From positions 1-34,395 of the forward strand of contig CALRDS010000003.1 in NCBI GenBank assembly GCA_943354975.1: a stretch of 34,395 nt of DNA. Direction: 5' to 3'. The notes under the pieces are model-generated. The model was given only the letters and a program-made list of their open reading frames with translations. It had not been told where the DNA came from and did not search any database. The stretch comes from Candidatus Nomurabacteria bacterium. Lineage in GTDB: Bacteria; Patescibacteriota; Minisyncoccia; Phycocordibacterales; UBA5272. The translations under genes and the position numbers were made by a program. Position 1 is the stretch's first letter. The number at the start of each line of letters is the position of its first letter. This document shows, in pieces, positions 14,660 to 23,973 of this stretch.

Positions 14660-17284
14660 ATGTCTCCAAAGAAATCAGAGCGTGCCAACAGTCACTTAGA
14701 TACTATTATCGTAAAAGGCGCACGTACTCACAATTTAAAAAATATTACCGTAGAGATGCCGAGACACAAGATGATTGTGTTTACCGGCCTTTCTGGTTCA
14801 GGAAAGTCATCACTTGCGTTTGATACTATTTTCGCCGAAGGACAACGCAGATATGTGGAGTCTCTTTCTGCATACGCACGACAGTTTTTAAACCAAATGC
14901 AAAAGCCAGATGTAGATGAAATAGTCGGACTTTCTCCTGCGATTTCTATTGATCAAAAATCTGCTGGACGTAACCCTCGCTCAACGGTCGCGACGATTAC
15001 AGAAATATATGATTATCTGCGTGTTTTATATGCGCGTGTTGGAAAGCCATATTGTATAGAGTGTGGGTCTAAGATTCAAAAACTTTCAAACGAAGAGATT
15101 ATTCATTTCATAATGGATAAAGTTAAGTCCGTTGATTATAAGAAAATAAAAAAGGATGTCATGGGCGTAGAGTTTTCTCATGCAGAATTACACATTATGT
15201 CTCCACTTGTGCGCGGTAGAAAAGGGGAACACTATCAAATGCTCTATGACATGCTTGGCAAAGGTTATACAGAAGCAGTGATTGATGGTGAACGTAAAAG
15301 TCTTCGCCAACAAATCGTTTTGACCAAAACTAAAAAACACGAAATATCTATTGTCGTTGACTCTATCGCGCTTGATGATTTTAAAAATAAACAAACAGAA
15401 AAGGACGTTCGTATACGACTTGCTGAAGCAATAGAAAGAGCACTACACGAATCAAATGGTTTACTTGAAGTGGAAATATTAGGGGAGAAAACTATTATGA
15501 GTAATAAGTTTTCTTGTGCGAACTGTGGATTTTCATTTCCAGAGATAGAACCTAGATTGTTTTCTTTCAACTCACCATATGGAGCATGTCAGACATGTAA
15601 TGGTCTAGGTACGAAATATTTTGGTGGATTGGATGCTTGCGAAGTATGTGAGGGAAAGCGTCTGCGGCCTGAAGCGTTACATGTATATCTGGACGATAAA
15701 GAAAAAATAAACATAGTAGATATAACTGCGCTTTCTATAAAAGATGCCGAGGCTTATTTCGCGCGGTTACCACTTAGTAAAAAAGATCAAGAAATCGCAT
15801 CTGTTGTTATAAAAGAAATACAATCACGATTAATATTTATGTTAGATGTGGGATTGGATTATTTAGCGCTTAATAGAAAAGCAGACACACTCTCCGGAGG
15901 TGAGGCTCAGCGTATACGACTAGCATCACAACTTGGTTCGAAGTTAGTTGGTGCGTTATATGTGCTTGATGAACCAACTATTGGTCTTCATCAGCGTGAT
16001 AATGACAGACTTATAAAAACACTTTTACATTTACGTGACATTGGAAACACTATTATAATCGTTGAACATGATGAAGATACTATTTATGCCTCCGACTATA
16101 TAGTAGACATCGGTCCTTTAGCTGGAGTACACGGTGGGGAAGTTGTTGTCTCTGGATACTTAGAAGAATTATTAACTGCTCCGAGAAATAAATCCGGTTC
16201 AGTGACGCTGTCATACCTACGTGGTGAAAAAGAAATCGCAATTCCTGTGAGACGTCAGCAGGATAAGGGAACGATCAGGGTAACAGGCGGAAATATTTAC
16301 AATATTAAAGATATGAATGTTTCTTTACCGCTTGGAAAGATGACAGCTATCACTGGAGTTTCAGGTTCAGGTAAAAGTTCTTTTATGTATGAAATACTTT
16401 ATCGTAACTTACTCGCTAGACTAGAAAGGAAACACAGAAGCGCGCAGGTTCACAACGTGGCTACATTTACTGGAACAGAATATGTTTCGCGTGTTGTACT
16501 TATTGATCAGTCTGCCATCGGACGTACTCCACGAAGTAATCCTGCAACATACACTGGTGCGTGGACTCATATCAGAGATTTATTTGCAGAAACTGAAGAG
16601 GCAAGAATTCGCGGGTGGAAGCCATCACGTTTTTCTTTTAACGTTAAAGGAGGTAGATGTGAAGCATGTCAGGGGAATGGTGAGATAGCAGTGGAGATGC
16701 ACTTTTTGCCAACTGTGTATGTACAGTGTGATGTATGTTTGGGTAAAAGATTTATGAAGGAGACGTTAGAAGTGAAATGGAAAGGAAAAAGTATTTATGA
16801 TGTACTTCACATGACAGTAGAAGAAGCACTAACTTTTTTTTATGATATTCCAGCCGTGTATGACAGAGTGAAAACATTAGCAGATGTCGGCCTTACATAT
16901 TTAGAGCTTGGACAATCAGCGACGACACTATCTGGCGGGGAGGCTCAACGTGTAAAAATTTCTTCAGAACTCTATCGTCCACATGTAGAAAAAACTATTT
17001 ATCTATTAGATGAACCATCCATTGGACTTCACTATGAAGATATCGTGAAACTAATCGAAATATTAAATAAATTGGTTGATAAAGGAAATACTATAGTACT
17101 TATTGAACACAATCTTGATATTGTAAAATCTGCAGATTATATTATAGATATTGGGCCAGATGGTGGAGTCGGAGGTGGTAAAGTTATTGCAACGGGTTCG
17201 CCTGAACAAGTGGCGTCAAATATAAAATCGTATACAGGGCAGTATCTCAAGAAGGTTTTAAAAAGAAGTAAAGATAGAAAATAA
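14660..17284 (+). CDS. uvrA: UvrABC system protein A
   Basis: 874 aa (E. coli 940; the insertion domain is shorter). Dimeric ABC-type damage sensor of nucleotide excision repair. Walker A GLSGSGKS at 43-50 and GVSGSGKS at ~566-573. Two ABC signatures LSGGEAQR. Zinc modules CANCGF..CQTCNG and [14 protein letters not shown], and a CIECG pair in the insertion region. All ATPase and zinc residues that I can locate are intact. Own promoter; followed by the terminator region of the convergent minus-strand gene. Confidence 0.98.
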   Translation: MSPKKSERANSHLDTIIVKGARTHNLKNITVEMPRHKMIVFTGLSGSGKSSLAFDTIFAEGQRRYVESLSAYARQFLNQMQKPDVDEIVGLSPAISIDQKSAGRNPRSTVATITEIYDYLRVLYARVGKPYCIECGSKIQKLSNEEIIHFIMDKVKSVDYKKIKKDVMGVEFSHAELHIMSPLVRGRKGEHYQMLYDMLGKGYTEAVIDGERKSLRQQIVLTKTKKHEISIVVDSIALDDFKNKQTEKDVRIRLAEAIERALHESNGLLEVEILGEKTIMSNKFSCANCGFSFPEIEPRLFSFNSPYGACQTCNGLGTKYFGGLDACEVCEGKRLRPEALHVYLDDKEKINIVDITALSIKDAEAYFARLPLSKKDQEIASVVIKEIQSRLIFMLDVGLDYLALNRKADTLSGGEAQRIRLASQLGSKLVGALYVLDEPTIGLHQRDNDRLIKTLLHLRDIGNTIIIVEHDEDTIYASDYIVDIGPLAGVHGGEVVVSGYLEELLTAPRNKSGSVTLSYLRGEKEIAIPVRRQQDKGTIRVTGGNIYNIKDMNVSLPLGKMTAITGVSGSGKSSFMYEILYRNLLARLERKHRSAQVHNVATFTGTEYVSRVVLIDQSAIGRTPRSNPATYTGAWTHIRDLFAETEEARIRGWKPSRFSFNVKGGRCEACQGNGEIAVEMHFLPTVYVQCDVCLGKRFMKETLEVKWKGKSIYDVLHMTVEEALTFFYDIPAVYDRVKTLADVGLTYLELGQSATTLSGGEAQRVKISSELYRPHVEKTIYLLDEPSIGLHYEDIVKLIEILNKLVDKGNTIVLIEHNLDIVKSADYIIDIGPDGGVGGGKVIATGSPEQVASNIKSYTGQYLKKVLKRSKDRK

Positions 17285-17310
17285 TTTTAATTTCCAATTT
17301 TCGAAAATAC

Positions 17311-17340
17311 AAATAAAAAAGCGGGCGCCGAAGCGTCCGC
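17311..17340 (-). terminator. Intrinsic terminator of the 140-aa gene
   Basis: Minus strand: GCGG-A-CGC, TTCG tetraloop, GCG-CC-CGC, then TTTTTTATTT. Confidence 0.8.
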
Positions 17341-17375
17341 TGTGTCGCGCACTCCTTATGCACATGATAGTTGTT

Positions 17376-17798
17376 TCAGCGTCTCCGTACGGTTGCGCGA
17401 TTGCGCGCGCCCCGCTGGGACACTTCTTCTTTTGCCATGTCCGCTGCGATTAGCTTAGCGCATGCGTTACGGAACACGGTTTTATTGAACATCAGAGTCG
17501 TTTTTATTTCACGACCCTTTGGCCCTTCCTTATGCTCGATCGATATGACCGAGCTGTTCACAGATAGCAATCTCTCGAACTCGCTTATAGGGTAACGTAC
17601 TGTCCCATCGCAAGTATCGTAGCAGAATACTCCTTTTGCATCTCCAGAACACAGAATGAACACATCCTTTTCGAATTTCATTAGGACTTGTCCATTACCA
17701 GCGTGCCTATCGACGAGTTCAGTCGTCGATAGGACTTTTCCACCCCTAAGCTTGTCTAGGACTTGGGGTAGTAGGCTTTTCGCCATTTTTTTTAACAA
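17376..17798 (-). CDS. Unknown small basic protein (TTG start)
   Basis: 140 aa if it starts at TTG 17798, where GGGAG (17806-17810) stands 7 nt upstream; an ATG 12 nt further in is the alternative, and a 22-codon longer frame is improbable. Soluble, alpha/beta looking, with Cys residues near 53-70 (FILCSGDAKGVFCYDTC) and a strongly basic Arg-rich tail that could bind nucleic acid. No family recognised. GC-rich compared with uvrA and uvrC on either side. TGA stop, then a terminator. The SD, TGA stop and composition match the other accessory genes of this window. Confidence 0.6.
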   Translation of the reverse strand: MLKKMAKSLLPQVLDKLRGGKVLSTTELVDRHAGNGQVLMKFEKDVFILCSGDAKGVFCYDTCDGTVRYPISEFERLLSVNSSVISIEHKEGPKGREIKTTLMFNKTVFRNACAKLIAADMAKEEVSQRGARNRATVRRR

Positions 17799-17885
17799 AG
17801 TATTTCTCCCACTTCTGTAGATTGTTAACCTAACTAAGAGAGGTGCGCGCGCCCGCCCGCACATGCATAAGTTAGTCTTTTATAG

Positions 17886-17891
17886 TACAAT
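17886..17891 (+). promoter_or_regulatory. -10 box of uvrC (leaderless)
   Basis: TACAAT ends 7 nt before the ATG at 17899; it decides that start over an ATG at 17863. Confidence 0.55.
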
Positions 17892-17898
17892 ACAAATC

Positions 17899-19113
17899 AT
17901 GAAAAAGCAAGTGCTACCCACACTCAAACTCCCTGATAATCCGGGGGTATATTTTTTTCGTGGTAAGGAGGGTAAGATTTTATATATAGGAAAAGCTACA
18001 TCATTACGTGATAGAGTGCGAAGCTACTTTAATCCGGACCTGATGAAAGTTCGTGGTCTACGTCTAGTTACTATGGTTACTATTTCAGATACTGTTACGT
18101 ATCAAGAAACAGGCAGTGTACTAGAGGCATTATTACTTGAAAGTAAGTTAATAAAAGAAAATGACCCTATATATAATGCAAAAGAAAAAGATGATAAAAG
18201 TTTTACTTGTGTGGTTATCACTAAAGAAAAGTTCCCAAGAGTTTTAACTATGCGAATAAGAGATTTTGAAAAGAGATTCGAGAAGAACCAAGTCTCTGTG
18301 GTGTATGGTCCATTTGCATCATTATCACAATTACGTGACGCGATGAAAATAATTCGTAAGATGTTTCCATATAGAGATATTTGTGAACTAAATCAATCTA
18401 GACCGTGCTTTAATGCACAATTGAAACTTTGTCCAGGGGTATGTGTGGGGGCGATAACGGAGGCTGATTATAAAAGACACATTTCACATATTAGGAAACT
18501 GTTTGACGGCAAAAAGACAGAAATAAAAAAATCTCTGGAAAAGGAAATGAAAGAATATGCTAAAAAGTCTATGTTTGAAAAGGCTGGATTGGTTCGCAAC
18601 ACTATTTTTGCACTTGATCATATAAAAGACATAAGTTTAATTAAAGAAGATGAAGTATTGTCTTTTAAAAATAACGATTTTAGAATCGAAGCATATGACG
18701 TGGCGCATATATCTGGCACATCAAGAGTTGGTGTTATGACAGTGATGATTGGAAAAGAAAAAGAAACAAATGAATACAGAAAATTTAAATTGCCAGAGAA
18801 AATAAATGATGATTATGAAGGACTACGAGAAATTTTATTGCGAAGACTTGCGCATAAAGAATGGAGATACCCAGATCTTATAGTTATAGACGGTGGAACA
18901 GGTCATAAACAAACAGCTGAAAAAATTCTCGCAGGTCTCGGACTTAGTATTCCATGTGTTTCTGTAGTAAAAGATGAACGTCATAAACCAAAAAATATTC
19001 TAGGAAATAAAGTACATGTGGATTACCATAAAAGAGAGATACTTCTTGTTAATTCTGAAGCACATAGATTTGCAATTGGTTACCACAAAACCTTACGAAA
19101 TAAGGTCTCATAA
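17899..19113 (+). CDS. uvrC: UvrABC system protein C, short form
   Basis: 404 aa against ~610 in E. coli. Dual-incision nuclease of excision repair. The GIY-YIG domain occupies about 6-95 (GVYFFRGKEGKILYIGKA). A Cys-bearing segment with CFNAQLKLCPGVCVG near 170-190 is the usual Fe-S-like cluster region. The UVR domain is at ~200-245. The RNase H-like second nuclease begins at RIEAYDVAHISGTSRVG and continues through DLIVIDGGTGHKQ. The protein ends at HRFAIGYHKTLRNKVS, where E. coli UvrC would go on into two helix-hairpin-helix motifs. No frame behind the stop encodes them, so the truncation is genuine rather than a frameshift. Confidence 0.94.
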   Translation: MKKQVLPTLKLPDNPGVYFFRGKEGKILYIGKATSLRDRVRSYFNPDLMKVRGLRLVTMVTISDTVTYQETGSVLEALLLESKLIKENDPIYNAKEKDDKSFTCVVITKEKFPRVLTMRIRDFEKRFEKNQVSVVYGPFASLSQLRDAMKIIRKMFPYRDICELNQSRPCFNAQLKLCPGVCVGAITEADYKRHISHIRKLFDGKKTEIKKSLEKEMKEYAKKSMFEKAGLVRNTIFALDHIKDISLIKEDEVLSFKNNDFRIEAYDVAHISGTSRVGVMTVMIGKEKETNEYRKFKLPEKINDDYEGLREILLRRLAHKEWRYPDLIVIDGGTGHKQTAEKILAGLGLSIPCVSVVKDERHKPKNILGNKVHVDYHKREILLVNSEAHRFAIGYHKTLRNKVS

Positions 19114-19127
19114 TCGCATGCAAAATC

Positions 19128-19154
19128 TCATGTCAAGGTTTACTCTTGACATGA
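19128..19154 (+). promoter_or_regulatory. Perfect palindrome between uvrC and nrdA
   Basis: TCATGTCAAG / CTTGACATGA, 10 bp, loop of 7. No T-run follows, so it is a weak terminator for uvrC or an operator for nrdA. Confidence 0.45.
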
Positions 19155-19156
19155 CA

Positions 19157-19186
19157 TTGAAAGACAAAAAGAGTGGCTTTTAGAAT
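19157..19186 (+). promoter_or_regulatory. Candidate promoter of nrdA
   Basis: TTGAAA (19157-19162), 18-nt spacer, TAGAAT (19181-19186). It would give a ~45-nt leader, unlike most core genes here. No NrdR box could be made out. Confidence 0.4.
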
Positions 19187-19238
19187 GTAAATGTGTAAAC
19201 TGGATACATTAACAAATATGTAATTTTTAGCGTGTATT

Positions 19239-22190
19239 ATGCCTATTCTACAAATAATTAAGAAGCGAAATGGGGAGATTGTGCAATTTGAACCAGGGAA
19301 AATCGAGTTAGCAGTTAGTAAGGCATTTTTGGCAGTAACACGGGATGAAAAGCTTGCAGTCTCTAAACATATCGCAGAACTTGTAGCTAAGGAGCTCGAG
19401 CTAGAAGCGCTTACTCGTGAAGGCTATGTTCCATCTGTAGAACACACTCAAGATTTAGTTGAGAAAAACATAATGAGTGCAGGCTTTTTTGATGTCGCTA
19501 AACATTACATCATTTATCGTTTTGAACACGCAAAGATTCGTGAAGTGAAAAAGCTTGAGACACTAGAAAAAGTAGAAGAGGGAGGGCTATTCATAACAAA
19601 GAAAAATGGGACTAAGCAAAGATTTGATATAAGTAAAATCGAAAGTGCAGTGAAGTATGTTATCTCAGGTTATGAAAAAGAAATAAATGTAGATCAAATC
19701 ATAAATCAAGTAAAACTAGAAATTTATGAAGGGATGCCTACAAAAGAAATCAGTCGTGCACTTATCATGACGATACGTTCTTTAATAGAACAGGATACTG
19801 CATATTCATATGTCGCCTCGCGCATGATACTCGCACAAATAAATGAAGATGTTATTGGAACTGAGGTAATGGATTATTCAAAGATAGATGAACAGTACAA
19901 GGGGGCATTTGTTAAAGGAATACACCGCGGAGTTGAAAAAGGAATATTAGATACGAGGATGAATAACTTCGACTTGAATCGTTTGGCCGCAGCGCTTGTG
20001 CGCTCACGTGATGAACTATTAATGTATCTTGGTTCACAAACATTGTACGAAAGATATTTAACACGAGATATAGAAGGAGATGGAAAAATAATGGAACATA
20101 TACAAGGGTTCTGGATGAGAGTCGCTATGGGAGTAGCGCTTGCTGAAAGAGAAATTGATCGTACCACTCGGGCCATAGAATTTTATGAAGCAGTTTCTAC
20201 ACTACGATTCGTACCGTCTTCTCCTACACTTTTCCACGCAGGTACAAAGCATGCACAGCTATCTAGTTGTTACCTAAACATAGTGGGGGATTCCCTAGAG
20301 AGTATTTTCAAAGTTTATGGTGACAACGCTCAGCTATCAAAATGGGCAGGAGGAATAGGAACGTCCTGGACTTCTGTGCGAGCGTCTGGCTCACTGGTGA
20401 AAAAGTCTGGCATGAAATCAAACGGTCTAGTTCCATTTCTTAAGATTGCAAATGATGTAACTGTGGCTATTAACCGTTCAGGACGACGTCGTGGAGCCAC
20501 ATGTGTATATATAGAGAATTGGCATTATGATGTAGAAGAATTCCTAGAACTTCGCAAAAATACAGGAGATGATAGACGCCGAACGCATGATATGGACACA
20601 GCACTTTGGATATCAGATTTGTTTATGAAGAGAGCACAAGATGATGGAGATTGGACACTTTTTTCACCGAATGAAGTACCAGAACTTCCAGAGACATACG
20701 GTTCAACCTTTGAAAAACATTACATGCGTTATGAAGAGTTAGCAAAGGAAGGAAAGATTAAAATCTTTAAGCAAATAAAAGCCCGCGAACTTTGGCGCAA
20801 GATGATTACTATGCTTTATGAAACAGGACATCCATGGATTACATGGAAAGATCCATCAAATGTGCGTTCACCACAAGATCACGCTGGAGTCGTTCACAAT
20901 TCAAATCTCTGCACTGAAATCACGCTTAACAATTCTGTAGATGAAACAGCAGTGTGTAATTTGGGCTCATTGAATTATCAGCGTCTGATGCGTGATGGCA
21001 AGTTCGATGTGGACATGGTAGCAGCTACTACTCGCACAGCGGTGCGTATGCTAGATAATGTGATTGATGTTAACTATTATCCAACAGTAGAAGCAGAGAG
21101 AAGTAATTTCCGTCATAGACCGATTGGCCTTGGACTTATGGGATTCCACGATGCACTTTATATGATGAATATAAATTTCGATTCTGATGAGGCTGTGAAG
21201 TTCGCAGATGAATCTATGGAGCTCATTTCATACCACGCGATTTTGACGTCCGCAGAACTCGCTCGTGAAAGAGGGACTTATGCAAGTTATAAGGGAAGTA
21301 AGTGGGACCGCGGAATATTCCCAGTGGACACTCTCGCACTTCTTGAAAGAGAACGTGGACTAGAAATTCCAATTTCAAAAGAAGGACGCCTCGATTGGAC
21401 CCCAGTGCGTGAAGCAGTACGTCAATATGGAATGAGAAATTCAAATACTATGGCTATGGCTCCAACTGCAACTATTTCAAACATCGCTGGTTCTGTTCCA
21501 TGTATTGAGCCGACTTACAAAAATATTTATGTTAAGTCAAACATGAATGGAGAATTTATCGTTCTTAATCAATATCTAGTATCTGATTTGAAAGCTCTCG
21601 GGCTTTGGGATTTTGAAATGATTGGACAATTGAAATACAATGACGGCTCGCTAAAAGATATTCCTTCAATACCGCCACATATAAAAGATAAGTACAAAGA
21701 AGTATTCCAAATCGAACCATCATGGTTGCTAAAGTCAGCAGCAGCACGTGGTAAGTGGGTAGATCAGTCACAATCACTAAATATTTATTTCGCTGGTTCA
21801 TCAGGAAGAGAGCTTGCAGGAATATACGAATACGCATGGTCTTTAGGACTAAAGACTACATATTATCTGCGCTCTCTCGGCGCTTCTCAAGTAGAAAAGA
21901 GTACAGTCAATGCTGCAGAATTCGGCTCTACTCATACACGTACAACCGGTGGAAAAACAACAGATGCAGTATCACAAACTTCAGTTCCTAGTCCAGTCTC
22001 TGTAGCGCCAGCCATGGCCTCCGCGGTTGCTTCATCAATAGTTTCGCCAGTTGCTCCGATTATGTCTATGGTACAAAATGTAACACAAGAAGAAAAAGTT
22101 CCAGTGCTCGCACAAGCTCTTCAGCAAAATAATCAGATGAAATACAAAATCACTGTTATGCCTGATGCCACCTGCGATGGATGCCAATAA
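19239..22190 (+). CDS. nrdA: Class I ribonucleoside-diphosphate reductase, alpha subunit
   Basis: 983 aa. Two ATP-cone domains at the N-terminus (about 1-100 and 110-205), then the ten-stranded barrel. Cys344 (SSCYLN) and Cys573 (AVCNLG) form the expected redox pair. Cys558 in NLCTEI is the thiyl-radical cysteine, with Glu560 beside it. MAPTATISNIAGS is the substrate-phosphate loop. Residues ~910-965 are a Pro/Ala/Ser/Thr-rich flexible linker leading to the shuttle cysteines Cys979 and Cys982 in CDGCQ at the very end. The double ATP-cone suggests elaborate dATP control. Partner gene nrdB follows 75 nt downstream. Confidence 0.96.
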   Translation: MPILQIIKKRNGEIVQFEPGKIELAVSKAFLAVTRDEKLAVSKHIAELVAKELELEALTREGYVPSVEHTQDLVEKNIMSAGFFDVAKHYIIYRFEHAKIREVKKLETLEKVEEGGLFITKKNGTKQRFDISKIESAVKYVISGYEKEINVDQIINQVKLEIYEGMPTKEISRALIMTIRSLIEQDTAYSYVASRMILAQINEDVIGTEVMDYSKIDEQYKGAFVKGIHRGVEKGILDTRMNNFDLNRLAAALVRSRDELLMYLGSQTLYERYLTRDIEGDGKIMEHIQGFWMRVAMGVALAEREIDRTTRAIEFYEAVSTLRFVPSSPTLFHAGTKHAQLSSCYLNIVGDSLESIFKVYGDNAQLSKWAGGIGTSWTSVRASGSLVKKSGMKSNGLVPFLKIANDVTVAINRSGRRRGATCVYIENWHYDVEEFLELRKNTGDDRRRTHDMDTALWISDLFMKRAQDDGDWTLFSPNEVPELPETYGSTFEKHYMRYEELAKEGKIKIFKQIKARELWRKMITMLYETGHPWITWKDPSNVRSPQDHAGVVHNSNLCTEITLNNSVDETAVCNLGSLNYQRLMRDGKFDVDMVAATTRTAVRMLDNVIDVNYYPTVEAERSNFRHRPIGLGLMGFHDALYMMNINFDSDEAVKFADESMELISYHAILTSAELARERGTYASYKGSKWDRGIFPVDTLALLERERGLEIPISKEGRLDWTPVREAVRQYGMRNSNTMAMAPTATISNIAGSVPCIEPTYKNIYVKSNMNGEFIVLNQYLVSDLKALGLWDFEMIGQLKYNDGSLKDIPSIPPHIKDKYKEVFQIEPSWLLKSAAARGKWVDQSQSLNIYFAGSSGRELAGIYEYAWSLGLKTTYYLRSLGASQVEKSTVNAAEFGSTHTRTTGGKTTDAVSQTSVPSPVSVAPAMASAVASSIVSPVAPIMSMVQNVTQEEKVPVLAQALQQNNQMKYKITVMPDATCDGCQ

Positions 22191-22265
22191 ATAGTCGAAA
22201 GTCTATAAAGTTCATAAAGTTAAAAGTGAATTCAATACAAAATTATCAACTAAAAATAAATCACC

Positions 22266-23354
22266 ATGAACCCAACACCACAACCTCAATCAGGAACAGT
22301 TACACCCACAACACACAAGTCAGTTATTGATCGCGGTGCAGGACGAGTGGATATAAATAAACGCAAGATAATAAATGGTGAAGGGGCAGACGTGGTACAG
22401 CTTTGGCCGATAAAGCATAAGTTCGCATGGGAAGCATATAACGTCGGTAATGCGAATCACTGGCTTCCTACAGAGATCAGTATGCAACTAGACATCGAAC
22501 AGTGGCGTGCACAGAATGTTTTAACAGCAGATGAGCGTCATGCATTTCGTACAGTGCTCGGATTCTTTACTACAGCGGATTCAATCGCAGCGAATAATTT
22601 GGTCCTAGCATTTTATAAACACATCACATCTCCTGAGGCACGATTGTATTTACTCCGTCAAGCATATGAAGAGGCAGTACATACTCATGCGTATCAATAC
22701 ATGGTGGAGTCTTTAGGACTTGATGGTACAGAGATATTTAACATGTATCGTGAGGTGGATGCAATTTATGATAAAGATGAATTTATCTTGTCATTCAATC
22801 AAGGAATCTTTGACCCACATTTCAAAACAGGAACTTTTGAAAATGATCAAAAGTTTTTAGAAAACATGTGTGTATTCTCACTAATTCTTGAAGGAATATT
22901 TTTCTATTCATCATTTGCAGTTATGTTTGGATTTCAGCGACAGGGGAAGTTGGTAGGTTCAGCTGAGCAGATTCAATACATCATGCGTGATGAGAGTAAT
23001 CATATGAACTTCGGTATTGATATGATAAATACTATAAAGCAAGAACAGCCAGAACTCTGGACTCTAGCTTTTGTGGAGAGAATTACAGCGCTTGTGAAGA
23101 AAGCGGTGGAGTTGGAATATAAATTCGCAGTTGAAGTTTTCCCAAAGGGAATATTTGGATTAAATGCAGATGGTTTCAAACAGTACATTGAACACATTGC
23201 AGACAGGAGACTTGCGCGTGTGGGAATAGATCAGGTGTATGGTTCAGCCAATCCATTCCCATGGATGAGTGAGGCGGTGGATTTGAGTAAGGAGAAGAAT
23301 TTTTTTGAAACGAGGGTTACCGAATACAAAACTGGGGGCACTCTCGACTGGTAG
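22266..23354 (+). CDS. nrdB: Ribonucleoside-diphosphate reductase, beta subunit
   Basis: 362 aa ferritin-like radical-generating subunit. Metal ligands by pattern: Asp105 (TTADSI), Glu136 and His139 (EEAVH), Glu209 (LILEG), Glu243 and His246 (RDESNH). Tyr143 sits four residues after His139, the place of the radical Tyr122 of E. coli, so a classical tyrosyl-radical enzyme is likely, with Fe or Mn undetermined. The Pro/Thr-rich first 18 residues are probably disordered. Co-transcribed with nrdA. The stop codon abuts a structured 3' element (23355-23481). Confidence 0.96.
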   Translation: MNPTPQPQSGTVTPTTHKSVIDRGAGRVDINKRKIINGEGADVVQLWPIKHKFAWEAYNVGNANHWLPTEISMQLDIEQWRAQNVLTADERHAFRTVLGFFTTADSIAANNLVLAFYKHITSPEARLYLLRQAYEEAVHTHAYQYMVESLGLDGTEIFNMYREVDAIYDKDEFILSFNQGIFDPHFKTGTFENDQKFLENMCVFSLILEGIFFYSSFAVMFGFQRQGKLVGSAEQIQYIMRDESNHMNFGIDMINTIKQEQPELWTLAFVERITALVKKAVELEYKFAVEVFPKGIFGLNADGFKQYIEHIADRRLARVGIDQVYGSANPFPWMSEAVDLSKEKNFFETRVTEYKTGGTLDW

Positions 23355-23481
23355 TTATTTCGCCAGAAATTACTTCATCTACTTCGTTGTGGAGCCTCGT
23401 TTGCTCCTCAATGTAGTGGTACCTACATCTCGTCACAAACTTCTCCACGCCTTGTATCTAAAGCAATTTCTTACGAAATAA
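23355..23481 (+). repeat. Structured 3' element, copy B (behind nrdB)
   Basis: Outer stem: TTATTTCG (23355-23362) and AGAAATT (23365-23371) pair with AATTTCT (23465-23471) and CGAAATAA (23474-23481). Middle stem GTGGAG 23389-23394 with CTCCAC 23443-23448. Inner hairpin ATGTAG 23411-23416 with CTACAT 23423-23428. The core aligns gaplessly with copy A at 3265-3343, while the outer stems differ in sequence but both pair. Confidence 0.7.
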
Positions 23482-23483
23482 AA

Positions 23484-23502
23484 AAGCCCCAAATAAATGG
23501 GG
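23484..23502 (-). terminator. Second (tandem) terminator of ncRNA2
   Basis: Minus strand: CCCC, ATTTATTT loop, GGGG, C, then TTTTTT. Confidence 0.6.
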
Positions 23503-23504
23503 AA

Positions 23505-23543
23505 ATAAAAAAGGGGACGCGCTTGCTGTTGCTTTGCGTCCCC
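23505..23543 (-). terminator. Intrinsic terminator of ncRNA2
   Basis: Minus strand: GGGGACGC / GCGTCCCC, 8-bp stem, followed by TTTTTTATTT. Confidence 0.85.
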
Positions 23544-23666
23544 CGCCGACTTAAGTATTTAAGACCATTACCGTGTTGTCTTACACCTCGGAATGCTTTA
23601 GGAGCTTTCTCGTCCCTTAGCACGCCAGACACGGGAGGAAGCGCGATTGTTACCTAGGCTTCACAC
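23505..23666 (-). ncRNA. Candidate structured RNA (ncRNA2)
   Basis: About 160 nt between a consensus promoter and tandem terminators, with no credible reading frame. Stems that I can trace on the minus strand: CCGTGT with ACACGG enclosing TGCT/AGCA and GAG-AAAG-CTC; and CTTAA-ATAC-TTAAG near 23552-23565. The strong promoter suggests abundant expression. Family not recognised; it is neither tRNA, SRP RNA nor a readable tmRNA. It lies directly upstream (in plus-strand order) of ncRNA3. Confidence 0.6.
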
Positions 23667-23672
23667 CCTTTA

Positions 23673-23700
23673 ATTATACACCCTGTGAATCTTTTGTCAA
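23673..23700 (-). promoter_or_regulatory. Consensus promoter of ncRNA2
   Basis: Minus strand: TTGACA (23695-23700), 16-nt spacer, TATAAT (23673-23678). Both hexamers match the consensus perfectly, the best promoter in the window. Confidence 0.85.
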
Positions 23701-23721
23701 CCCTATAAGATTTGAATATAA

Positions 23722-23910
23722 AAAGAAAAAACCGGGGGTGAGCCGGTTGCAGGTGTGCATCCAAACTAGGGATTTGGATATGGGATCGCACGCCTTAGAT
23801 TTACTACTCGCACCAAACAAGTTGTGTGCGCCTATGGAAGTAGCCCTAGATTTTCACCTCCCGAGAAACGGGTATGGGCCTCACTACCTGCACCACGACG
23901 ACCGGAAAGG
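23722..23910 (-). ncRNA. Candidate structured RNA with pseudoknot (ncRNA3)
   Basis: About 190 nt on the minus strand. The ends close as 7 bp: 23748-23754 with 23886-23892. CCGGT and ACCGG arms (23901-23905 with 23743-23747) also pair and compete with the terminator. Hairpins: CCCG-AGAAA-CGGG (23860-23872) and TCCAAA-CTAGGGA-TTTGGA (23760-23778). The loop of the latter (CTAGGG, 23766-23771) is complementary to CCCTAG at 23844-23849, a possible pseudoknot. No protein-like frame. The promoter is unclear (AT-rich region 23912-23930). Family not recognised; a riboswitch is unlikely since no gene follows. Confidence 0.55.
23724..23748 (-). terminator. Terminator of ncRNA3
   Basis: Minus strand: AACCGG / CCGGTT (23743-23748 with 23730-23735), then a T-run. 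The same CCGGT can pair upstream inside the RNA, an attenuator-like alternative. Confidence 0.7.
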
Positions 23911-23933
23911 CGTATTAATATATTAACATAAAA

Positions 23934-23965
23934 ATAAAAACCGGGGAGGAGATGAGTCCTGCCCG
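23934..23965 (-). terminator. Intrinsic terminator of the GNAT gene
   Basis: Minus strand: CCGGG-C-AGGA, 6-nt loop, TCCT-C-CCCGG, then TTTTTATTTTT. Confidence 0.8.
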
Positions 23966-23973
23966 GAATAAAT

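Noticed and set aside
23384-23500. Transposon or IS end behind nrdB
   Set aside because: No transposase, no target-site duplication; the element folds as an RNA-like nested hairpin matching the copy behind gapA.
23738-23926. 62-aa plus-strand frame
   Set aside because: It lies on the complement of a structured RNA with its own terminator; no SD, no leaderless -10, unlikely composition.
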